The notes under the pieces were generated by a model that worked only from the letters and a program-made list of their open reading frames with translations, ran no database searches and was not told the origin of the DNA. A stretch of DNA of 5,474 nt from Acidobacteriaceae bacterium (GTDB taxonomy: Bacteria > Acidobacteriota > Terriglobia > Terriglobales > Acidobacteriaceae). The stretch spans positions 1 through 5,474 of the forward strand of contig JAICMT010000137.1 of NCBI GenBank assembly GCA_025929125.1. Direction: 5' to 3'. Position 1 is the first letter of the stretch. Every line of letters starts with the position of its first letter. A program made the position numbers and the translations under genes. Shown one piece after another: positions 1 through 5,474 of this stretch.

Positions 1-1319
1 CCAAGATCGTGCGACCAGCGGATCTTGCCGGTCTGGATGTCGATTGCGTCCAGCACGCCGGTGCTCCACAGCGTGTAGTCCGCGCCCGACCAGCCGTACG
101 TTCCGTCTGCCGGCTTCGAGAAATAGAGGCTATAGGCCGGCGATGCGCTCACCAGGAATAGCCCGGTCTTGGGGTCGAAAGCCGGAGAACGGTAGTTCGT
201 CAGGCCCCCCTCGTCGGGCGCCACCAGACGGCCGTCCTGAGCGGGTTCCTTGGCAGGATTAGGAATGGGTTCTCCATTCTTGTCCACGCCCAGGCTCCAG
301 TTCACCGGCCCGAAAGGAACCGTGAGCAGCGACTTGCCATTGGTGCGGTCGATCACGAAGAAATAGCCGTTGCGCGAGGCCTGCATTACCACTTTGCGTG
401 GGGTGCCGTGGAAGTTCACATCGGCGAGTACGGGAATCTCGACCGCGTCCCAGTCGTGGGTATCGTGCGGCGAGGGCTGGAAGGCCCAGGCCAACTTGCC
501 GGTATCTGGATTGAGGGCGACTATGCTGCAGGTATACAGGTCGTCGCCGGGACGGACCTTACCGTTCAGTACCGGACTTGGGTTGCCAGTTCCGAAATAC
601 ACCAGATTTAGATCGGGATCATAGGTACCAGTCAGCCAGATATTGCCGCCGGTGGTCTTCTTCGGTGTGCCTGGAGGAGGTGTTGCAAACCAGGTCCACT
701 GAAGTGCGCCGGTCTCCGGGTCGATCGACTTGAGAAATCCCTGCAGGTTGTCGAAATCGCCCGAAGCGCCCACCAGGACATGATTGTGAACGATCAGCGG
801 AGACATGGTTGCCCACTGTCCCTTGGTGGAATCCGCTATGACGACATCCCAGATCACCTTGCCTGTCTTCGCGTCCAGCGCGAGCAGGTGAGCATCCGAG
901 GACATGTAATAGATTTTGTCCTTGTACATGGACACGCCACGCTGGCCGATGTGAAATGCCTTATTCGGCGGAGCGACGTAGTGCCACAGCTGATGGCCAT
1001 TGCGCGCGTCGATCGCCCAGATGTTATCCGGAACCGTGAAGTAGAGTACGCCGTCCACCAGAATCGGAGTGGACTTGATCCCACCGGTTTGCTGGGTCTG
1101 GTGGGTCCAGGCAAGCGTCATGTCCTGCACATTGCGCGGGTTGATCTCAGTCAGCGGACTATGGCGCTGTCCTGTGTAGTCGCCATGAAATCCTGGCCAG
1201 CTGTCGCGTGGCGGGTTCTTCAGCATGGCATCGTCGACCCCCTGCGCCGTCGCAAAAGCAGGGAAGATAGCGGCGGCAACAAGGGCGGTAAGGATAGGTG
1301 CGCGATATAGGCGGCTCAT
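1..1319 (-). CDS. PQQ-dependent dehydrogenase without haem domain (3' end cut by window edge)
   Basis: Secreted quinoprotein of the PQQ alcohol dehydrogenase superfamily, expected to oxidise an alcohol or similar substrate in the periplasm and reduce a cytochrome c. The start is the ATG at 1319-1317; 439 codons are visible with no stop before the left edge, so perhaps 100-200 residues are missing. Residues 1-25 form a signal peptide (cleavage near ATA-QG). Beta-propeller tryptophan-docking repeats follow, for example IDARNGHQLW (103-112), LDAKTGKVIW (148-157), IDPETGALQW (199-208), LNPDTGKLAW (269-278) and IDIQTGKIRW (426-435). Active-site residues by analogy with methanol dehydrogenase: R127 (QRG), N246 (GTGNPSP), D289 with D291 (HDWDAVE) and R316 (SRNG). 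The vicinal Cys-Cys is absent (FHIGQRG at 123-129), and the usual metal-ligand Glu is replaced within SGDFDN (186-191). No CxxCH is visible, so the upstream dihaem cytochrome, 33 nt away, is a likely electron acceptor. The nearest Shine-Dalgarno match, GGGAG, lies 15 nt upstream, so initiation may be weak or coupled. Substrate unknown. Confidence 0.93.
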   Translation of the reverse strand, partial: MSRLYRAPILTALVAAAIFPAFATAQGVDDAMLKNPPRDSWPGFHGDYTGQRHSPLTEINPRNVQDMTLAWTHQTQQTGGIKSTPILVDGVLYFTVPDNIWAIDARNGHQLWHYVAPPNKAFHIGQRGVSMYKDKIYYMSSDAHLLALDAKTGKVIWDVVIADSTKGQWATMSPLIVHNHVLVGASGDFDNLQGFLKSIDPETGALQWTWFATPPPGTPKKTTGGNIWLTGTYDPDLNLVYFGTGNPSPVLNGKVRPGDDLYTCSIVALNPDTGKLAWAFQPSPHDTHDWDAVEIPVLADVNFHGTPRKVVMQASRNGYFFVIDRTNGKSLLTVPFGPVNWSLGVDKNGEPIPNPAKEPAQDGRLVAPDEGGLTNYRSPAFDPKTGLFLVSASPAYSLYFSKPADGTYGWSGADYTLWSTGVLDAIDIQTGKIRWSHDL

Positions 1320-1352
1320 GAGCAGACTCTGAATCTCCCGTTCCAATGACAG

Positions 1353-2219
1353 TTACTTGAGCGTCTGAACGTAGGCAAGCACGTTGTGGATGTCATCATC
1401 CGTGTACTTGCTAAGTGCGTCCACGTGCGCCTGCAGCGGGTTATCGATCTTAAAGCTGACCTCTTTGGTCGGCCACGAGTGATAGTTCCCGGCCGCGTCC
1501 CGGATGGCGATGGTGAATTCATCCTGGTACTCGACTGTGCCGCTCATCGATTGTCCGCTGGGCGTTTTGACGACGATCTTCTGCTTGCCTTCACGGGGAT
1601 AGAGCATCTGCATCTCGAGGCGCAGCCCGGTGAGCTTGCTGGCTACACCCGCGAGATCGCCGGTGGCGCTATGGCACTTGGTGCATCCCCCCGGTCCCTC
1701 GAAATAGCGCTTGCCTGCGGCCGCATCTCCGGTGTGCAGATCCGACTCCTCTACTCCTCGGCGATTGCCGCTCTGAGACAGGAAGGCGTCCTGCCGCGAA
1801 TGGATAAATGCCACCAGGTTGGTGATCTGTTGATCGCCCAGGCTGAACGGTGGCATGCCCTTTTCGGGCCGGCCGCTGCGAATGACGCTGCCGATCGCTT
1901 CACCGTTCTTGTCTGAGGAAACAACTTTGGAGCGGGTCAAGTCCGGTCCGGACTCACCGCCCTCTGCTTCCTTACCGTGGCAGAAAGCGCAATTCTGCAG
2001 AAAGAGGGTGCTGCCGGCGTCCACCTGCTCGGCGGAGAATTTGGCATGCTCGGGGAGCGGCCCCTGCGAACCAACCGTAGAACGGCCGCCCGCAGGACGA
2101 GCTCGGCCGCCTGCTCCGGCTGGAGGCGGCCCTTGCGCCAGCAGACCAGGAACCAGCAACAGGAGCGCGGAAACGGGAACAGATATCGCCGCGACAGTCT
2201 TCTTGAATTGGGAACTCAT
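1353..2219 (-). CDS. Secreted dihaem cytochrome c
   Basis: Periplasmic electron carrier of 288 aa with two covalent haem c sites, probably accepting electrons from the PQQ dehydrogenase encoded just downstream. Residues 1-28 are a signal peptide (KK, hydrophobic core, cleavage near LLA-QG), followed by a Pro/Gly/Arg-rich linker (about 30-55). Domain 1 (about 62-145) is a normal class I cytochrome fold with CAFCH at 77-81, GPDLT at 91-95 and distal-ligand candidate M122 in GMPPF. Domain 2 (about 163-288) has CTKCH at 179-183, then a beta-rich insert (about 213-258) and a C-terminal helix ending in YTDDDIHNVLAYVQTLK. No Met sits where the second distal ligand is expected; M203, M205, M225, H247, H265 and H278 are the possible substitutes. 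The insert resembles that of the 179-aa cytochrome in this window. The start is set by the signal peptide and by TGAGGA at 2235-2230, 10 nt upstream. A promoter lies about 130 nt upstream. Function by family and context; partner inferred. Confidence 0.93.
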   Translation of the reverse strand: MSSQFKKTVAAISVPVSALLLLVPGLLAQGPPPAGAGGRARPAGGRSTVGSQGPLPEHAKFSAEQVDAGSTLFLQNCAFCHGKEAEGGESGPDLTRSKVVSSDKNGEAIGSVIRSGRPEKGMPPFSLGDQQITNLVAFIHSRQDAFLSQSGNRRGVEESDLHTGDAAAGKRYFEGPGGCTKCHSATGDLAGVASKLTGLRLEMQMLYPREGKQKIVVKTPSGQSMSGTVEYQDEFTIAIRDAAGNYHSWPTKEVSFKIDNPLQAHVDALSKYTDDDIHNVLAYVQTLK

Positions 2220-2229
2220 TGCAAAGGAT

Positions 2230-2249
2230 TCCTCAGCGACTCGAGTCGC
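2230..2249 (-). promoter_or_regulatory. Ribosome binding site abutting a perfect 14-bp palindrome
   Basis: Bases 2236-2249 read GCGACTCGAGTCGC on both strands. On the transcript this could fold as a 5-bp GCGAC/GTCGC stem with a TCGA loop, directly followed by TGAGGA (2235-2230), the Shine-Dalgarno sequence for the dihaem cytochrome, 10 nt from its ATG. The placement would suit either a dyad-symmetric protein operator or a small leader hairpin affecting translation. The palindrome is directly visible; any regulatory role is inference, and a 14-bp palindrome can arise by chance. Confidence 0.45.
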
Positions 2250-2350
2250 GTCTTGTCATGGACCGGCCGCTCGAGGCTGTCATCCTCGATACAAACCGAT
2301 ATTTAATTTGATAGGGAGCGGTCACTGGCAGGGGTCATTTCCAGGGTGAA

Positions 2351-2380
2351 ACTATATGAATCCCGCTGAATCACTGTCAA
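2351..2380 (-). promoter_or_regulatory. Sigma-70-type promoter for the cytochrome/dehydrogenase pair
   Basis: On the minus strand a perfect TTGACA -35 box (2380-2375) is followed after 18 nt by TATAGT (2356-2351), five of six matches to TATAAT. Transcription would start near 2344, giving a leader of roughly 125 nt before the dihaem cytochrome ATG at 2219, and would carry on into the second PQQ dehydrogenase. The imperfect palindrome AAGCAGATGCTT at 2379-2390 overlaps the -35 box and could be an operator, though it may be chance. The box match is strong for a GC-rich genome; the start site is estimated from spacing only. Confidence 0.7.
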
Positions 2381-2480
2381 GCAGATGCTTCTGAATCTGC
2401 GTTCTACGCACACATTACCAAACGGCAGCGACAATCCTTGCACGCAACTCGGTATATAAAGTCGTTCCATCTGGCTACAC

Positions 2481-2910
2481 CTATTTGAGGCTGTAATAGG
2501 TGTACGTATCCTTCCAGGAAAAAGATTCGCCGGGTTGAATGTTCATGGAGATTTACGGCTGTACAGTCAGCACGGTCCTGATCGACCAGTATCCGACGTT
2601 TGTCAAAGGATGATCCCCGACGATGTGCATTCCCGCACCCACTTTTCTGTTCTCGATGGTGATGTCGTTGTCGCTCGCGTTCGGGCCGAACCCGTTTATT
2701 TGAATCGCCAGCCGGTCCTTGCCTTCCAACGGGTGCTTATAGATCACCTGATGGTCGCGCACCCGAGCGGTAGAACCCGTTCTGCGCATCCGGCAGATAC
2801 ACAATCACTCGCAGTGGCCCGTTCGTCAGGTCTACATGAGGGAAGGTATCAGCACCCAGGGCAGGAAAGATTGCCGCAACCAGCGAAAGTACTGCCACCA
2901 GTCGTTTCAT
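2481..2910 (-). pseudogene. Remnant of a secreted acidobacterial-type protein of unknown function, with internal deletion and nonsense codon
   Basis: The gene starts at ATG 2910-2908 behind GAGG at 2918-2915. It opens with a signal peptide (MKRLVAVLSLVAAIFPALGA) and a mature start containing LTNGPLRV and VYLPDAQNGFYR (to residue 48), then runs out of frame to TAA at 2739-2737. In a second frame, from about base 2760, coding sequence resumes with HQVIYKHPLEGKDRLAIQ, SDNDITIENRK, GDHPL and YWSIRTVLTVQP, hits TAA at 2555-2553, and then continues in the same frame with NIQPGESFSWKDTYTYYSLK to TAG at 2483-2481. From memory, intact relatives in Acidobacteria are secreted proteins of about 300 aa with YLPD...YYRGTRFDWSG near the start and TYTYY at the end. 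The whole middle is therefore missing and the two ends are joined out of frame. It lies 28 nt after the monohaem cytochrome and was probably the third gene of that operon. The family has no function that I know of. Confidence 0.85.
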
Positions 2911-2938
2911 ACGTCCTCATGAGCCTTTCCGTGTGCTG

Positions 2939-3478
2939 CTACTGCCGGACCACTCCCTTGAGGGACATCAAATACGCAATCAGGTCAGCTCGTTGCTCCT
3001 GCGTCAGCTTGTCGCGGTAGGAGGGCATCGGCGGCGTGGGAGCAAAGTCATAACTTCGCAGGTTTTCCTTGAGGAAGGAGCGCAGCCGATCGGACGAGTC
3101 GAGCAATTGAATGCTGTTTCGATCCTGATTCATTAGCCGGCCTGTTACGGTCTGCCCATCGGAGGTCGTAACCTGATAGCGCTGATACTGAGGCGGCACG
3201 GTCAGTCGCGGAGAGAGCAGCTCCTTCTCTATCTCAGCCGGGGAGAGTTGCAGACCGATCGAGCTCAGGTCAGGCCCCAAATGCGACCCATGGTCACTTA
3301 CACGATGACACGAGAGGCAGTTTCCCTTGCCTTCTAGAATTGCTCCTCCGCGCATCGCCTGCGGGTCTCGCGCTTGGTGTTCCGATGCCGGGCCGTTCTG
3401 ACCCATGGAAACGGCAGCGCTCATGAGGGCAAACGCCGACAATGCGGAGATTCCGTACCGCTGAAGCAGTCTGACCAT
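2939..3478 (-). CDS. Monohaem cytochrome c, PVC/acidobacterial putative haem-binding type
   Basis: Secreted 179-aa c-type cytochrome, probably the partner or electron relay of the haem-fused PQQ dehydrogenase immediately upstream. Residues 1-26 form a signal peptide. CLSCH at 54-58 binds haem through C54, C57 and H58; GPDLSSIG at 68-75 is the typical loop after the haem site; M151 in PPMPSY is the likely distal ligand; and the end (about 158-175) is the closing helix LTQEQRADLIAYLMSLKG. Between them (about 100-145) is a beta-rich insert with TSDGQTVTG, which together with the ending fits the Pirellula/Verrucomicrobium-type haem-binding domain (TIGR02603-like, by recollection). The ATG at 3478 is chosen over the in-frame ATG at 3604 because a signal peptide begins there, GAGGG lies 10 nt upstream, and the longer form would overlap the dehydrogenase by over 120 nt. 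The dehydrogenase stop is only 2 nt away, so the two are almost certainly co-transcribed and translationally coupled. Confidence 0.93.
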   Translation of the reverse strand: MVRLLQRYGISALSAFALMSAAVSMGQNGPASEHQARDPQAMRGGAILEGKGNCLSCHRVSDHGSHLGPDLSSIGLQLSPAEIEKELLSPRLTVPPQYQRYQVTTSDGQTVTGRLMNQDRNSIQLLDSSDRLRSFLKENLRSYDFAPTPPMPSYRDKLTQEQRADLIAYLMSLKGVVRQ

Positions 3479-3480
3479 GG

Positions 3481-5472
3481 CTACTGATCCCTCAATCCGA
3501 AGACATACAGCGCGCTGCCCGCATTGATCCCGATGTATTGCTTGCCTCCCACCGAGTAGGTAATGGGGTTCATCAACATGGGAGATCCCATTTGCTTTTC
3601 CCATAGCAGCTTGCCGTTCTTTGCGTTCAGAATGACGAAGTTGCCTTCACGGCCGCCCGTCACCAGCAGGTCGGTTGCTGTGGTCAGGATTCCTGCCGCT
3701 CCCGCATTCGTCTGCCAGCCCCCGAACGGGTTCAGGCTCATCCCGCTGTTCAGCTTGTACTCCCAGGTGCTTGTGCCGGTATGCGGATCGATCGCCCGGA
3801 TGGCCGTGAACTGATCCTCACCGGTCCCAACCGGCTGCGGGGCGGGCCGCTGTCCTAGTCGTCCTCTGCCGTCGTAGCGCTCGCCCTCGGTGTACTCCTG
3901 TTTTCCTTTTACAAACATCGTTGAGTAGCCGTCGCGTGCGATGACATAGAAGAGCCCAGTGTGTGAGCTATAGGAGGGACCAAACCAGTTCGTCCCACCC
4001 TGGTTATCCGGATAGATCAACGTGCCCTGTTCGCTGGATTTGGAGTTGGCGGTCATGATCGGCCGGCCATTCTCGTCGAAGCCGGCATTCCAGTTCTGCT
4101 TTACGAAGGGTTTACCCAGCAGGAAACGGCCGGTCACGCGGTCCAGCACATAGAAGAATCCATTGCGATTCGCCCACAGGATCACTTTCCGCGGCCGCCC
4201 CTCCCATTGGATATCTGCCAGCAAAGGCACCTGGACCGCGTCCCAGTCAAATTCATTGTGCGGATTGGCCTGATACCACCACTTCAATTTGCCGGTGTCC
4301 ATATCGAGCGCTACCAGTCCGCAGGTGTACAGGTCGTCGCCCGCGCGAACGTCGCCGTTATAGTCGGGCCCGGCGTTCCCGATTCCCCATATCAGGAGGT
4401 TGGTGTCCGGATCGTAAGATCCAGTCAACCAGGTGGAACCGCCGCCCGTCTTCCAGGAATCGCCCGCCCAGCTCTTCTGGTTGGGGTCGCCGGGACCGGC
4501 AGTTGAGTAGAAGGTCCAATCCTTCTTGCCGGTTTTTGCGTCGTAAGCAGCGATGAAGCCGCGAATCCCATACTCGCCGCCTGCGACTCCGACGATTACC
4601 TTGTCCTTCACCAGCAGCGGCGCGCCGGTCATGGTATAGCCGGATTGCGTCCGGGCTACCGTTGTGTCCCAGAGCGGGTTCCCGGTCTTGGCATCAATCG
4701 CAATCAGATGCGCGTCCACCGCCGCGAGATAAAGCGTGTCTCCATACATCGCCAGCCCGCGGGTGATACGTCCGCAGCAGATCCGCGCGTCGGGAGCCGG
4801 CGTATAGCGATAGATCCAGAACAAACGTCCAGTGGCCGCGTCGAGCGCCACCACGTCATTCCCCTGAGTCGTATAGAGAACGCCGTCAACCACCAACGGT
4901 GTCGTTTCATAGGGGTCCAGCCAATGAGCCTGAAAGACCCACTTGAGCTCCAGGTCCTTCACGTTCTCCGGCGTGATCTGGTGAAGCAGCGAATAGTGAG
5001 TGCTGTTGTAGCTGCCTCCGTAGGTCAGCCAGTTTTGCGGCTCGGAGGACGCGTTCAGAATTCGCTTGAAAGTGACGCCGCCCGGTACTGTCGCCGGATC
5101 GCGGTGCGGGATGAACTCGCCCTTGGGGACGTCGTTGCTGCTTTGGAGCGCTCCGGCAGCAGACTGCCTGCGCGGTTCCGGCGACTCCTTTGTTCCGAAG
5201 TACGTCGCAAGGTAGTTGACCGTGAGCGTAACCTCGTCGGGCGTTCCCTTGGCTCCGCGGGAGACCATGTCCTCCACCTCTCTCTGCCAGTGGTCGCGCG
5301 ACATTCTCTGAGCCGTGACCACCGAGAGGCTGTGGCAGGCGGTGCACATCCGCTGCACCTGCTCTCTGCCGCTGCCTCCCGGCAGCGCCTGCTGCGAAGT
5401 CCCTGCCGGCTGAGCGGCTGCAGCAGCACAGGCCGCCAAAATGAATCCCAAACCGGAACAAATTGGCCGCAT
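3481..5472 (-). CDS. Quinohaemoprotein dehydrogenase with N-terminal haem c domain
   Basis: PQQ-dependent dehydrogenase of 663 aa, expected to oxidise an alcohol-type substrate in the periplasm with intramolecular electron transfer to its own haem. The N-terminus is an export signal (cleavage near AAA-QP, residue 20); LAAC at 12-15 also matches a lipobox, so lipid anchoring is possible. A haem c domain (about 35-93) has CTACH at 43-47, with M57 or M69 as distal ligand candidates. The eight-bladed propeller follows (about 145-663) with docking repeats such as LDAATGRLFW (210-219), IDAKTGNPLW (259-268), LDMDTGKLKW (389-398) and IDPHTGTSTW (561-570). Active-site residues by analogy with methanol dehydrogenase: vicinal C232-C233, R238, metal ligands E300 (GGEYG) and N366 (GIGNAGP), catalytic D409 with D411 (EFDWDAV), R436 (NRNG) and N495-W496. 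Known type II alcohol dehydrogenases carry the haem domain at the C-terminus instead. The ATG is 2 nt from the window edge, so upstream signals and any longer start cannot be judged. A cytochrome gene follows after 2 nt. Substrate not predictable. Confidence 0.95.
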   Translation of the reverse strand: MRPICSGLGFILAACAAAAAQPAGTSQQALPGGSGREQVQRMCTACHSLSVVTAQRMSRDHWQREVEDMVSRGAKGTPDEVTLTVNYLATYFGTKESPEPRRQSAAGALQSSNDVPKGEFIPHRDPATVPGGVTFKRILNASSEPQNWLTYGGSYNSTHYSLLHQITPENVKDLELKWVFQAHWLDPYETTPLVVDGVLYTTQGNDVVALDAATGRLFWIYRYTPAPDARICCGRITRGLAMYGDTLYLAAVDAHLIAIDAKTGNPLWDTTVARTQSGYTMTGAPLLVKDKVIVGVAGGEYGIRGFIAAYDAKTGKKDWTFYSTAGPGDPNQKSWAGDSWKTGGGSTWLTGSYDPDTNLLIWGIGNAGPDYNGDVRAGDDLYTCGLVALDMDTGKLKWWYQANPHNEFDWDAVQVPLLADIQWEGRPRKVILWANRNGFFYVLDRVTGRFLLGKPFVKQNWNAGFDENGRPIMTANSKSSEQGTLIYPDNQGGTNWFGPSYSSHTGLFYVIARDGYSTMFVKGKQEYTEGERYDGRGRLGQRPAPQPVGTGEDQFTAIRAIDPHTGTSTWEYKLNSGMSLNPFGGWQTNAGAAGILTTATDLLVTGGREGNFVILNAKNGKLLWEKQMGSPMLMNPITYSVGGKQYIGINAGSALYVFGLRDQ

Positions 5473-5474
5473 GA

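Larger units (their letters stand above)
2220..2480. other. Intergenic regulatory region upstream of the cytochrome/dehydrogenase pair
   Basis: This is the only sizeable gap, between the end of the broken gene and the dihaem cytochrome start. It is more AT-rich than the flanking genes and I see no believable coding sequence in it. It holds a minus-strand promoter (2351-2380), a perfect 14-bp palindrome next to the ribosome binding site (2236-2249), a short inverted repeat CGAGG-7-CCTCG (2272-2288) in the presumed leader, a 13-base inverted repeat (TGCGT-TCT-ACGCA, 2398-2410) upstream of the -35 box, and an imperfect palindrome AAGCAGATGCTT (2379-2390) overlapping the -35 box. I found no stem followed by a T-run that would terminate transcription arriving from the right, so readthrough from the upstream operon is possible. 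Confidence 0.7.

Noticed and set aside
780..1310. 176-aa open frame on the plus strand
   Set aside because: It lies opposite the second PQQ dehydrogenase, whose translation is clear; the plus-strand protein has no recognisable domain and follows from GC-rich codon usage on the other strand.
1386..1916. 176-aa open frame on the plus strand
   Set aside because: It is antisense to the dihaem cytochrome, which has two CxxCH motifs and a signal peptide; the plus-strand product shows no domain.
2398..2410. Inverted repeat TGCGT-TCT-ACGCA as a terminator for the upstream operon
   Set aside because: The stem is only 5 bp and no T-run follows on the minus strand; kept only as a possible weak operator-like repeat.
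2438..2458. Plus-strand promoter with TTGCAC and TATATA
   Set aside because: The spacing of 9 nt is far too short, and no plus-strand gene follows.
2553..2804. 83-aa minus-strand ORF as a genuine small protein
   Set aside because: Its first dozen residues are an out-of-frame reading of the signal-peptide frame, and its stop interrupts a continuing family-like sequence, so it is a piece of the pseudogene.
2535..3020. 161-aa open frame on the plus strand over the broken gene
   Set aside because: It spans the pseudogene, the gap and the end of the monohaem cytochrome; its composition is not protein-like and the minus strand explains the region better.
3479..3604. Longer 221-aa start for the monohaem cytochrome
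   Set aside because: The extra 42 residues overlap the dehydrogenase C-terminus in another frame and would bury the signal peptide.
4907..5461. 184-aa and 124-aa minus-strand frames near the right end
   Set aside because: They are alternate-frame readings of the haem-fused dehydrogenase N-terminus, rich in Arg, Ala and Gly, without CxxCH.

Overview
The window looks like a fragment of an acidobacterial (Acidobacteriota) chromosome. This rests on the GC-rich sequence, the pairing of secreted PQQ dehydrogenases with small c-type cytochromes of the planctomycete/verrucomicrobial/acidobacterial 'putative haem-binding' type, and the remnant of a secreted protein whose sequence style I know mainly from acidobacterial genomes. 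The phylum is inferred from protein style, since no marker gene is present.

Every supported gene is on the minus strand, so transcription runs from the right end to the left. In that order: (i) 5472-3481, a complete PQQ-dependent dehydrogenase with a haem c domain fused at its N-terminus; (ii) 3478-2939, a monohaem cytochrome c starting 2 nt after the dehydrogenase stop; (iii) 2910-2481, a broken gene with a frame-disrupting internal deletion and a separate nonsense codon; (iv) 2480-2220, a 261-nt intergenic region with a strong sigma-70-like promoter and a perfect 14-bp palindrome next to the ribosome binding site; (v) 2219-1353, a secreted dihaem cytochrome c; (vi) 1319-1, a second PQQ dehydrogenase without a haem domain, running off the left edge.

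The window therefore holds two dehydrogenase/cytochrome modules in opposite internal order (dehydrogenase then cytochrome; cytochrome then dehydrogenase), separated by a decayed gene and a fresh promoter. The expected physiology is periplasmic: each quinoprotein oxidises an alcohol or similar small substrate using PQQ and a metal, and passes electrons through cytochrome c towards a terminal oxidase. Substrates cannot be read from the sequence.

The points most worth following are: both quinoproteins carry the D-x-D catalytic motif associated with lanthanide-dependent PQQ enzymes; the second one lacks the vicinal cysteine pair and the usual metal-binding Glu; the dihaem cytochrome has no obvious Met ligand for its second haem; and the decayed gene can be reconstructed from two frames and a read-through stop. 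I see no sign of an unknown defence, mobile or RNA-based system.
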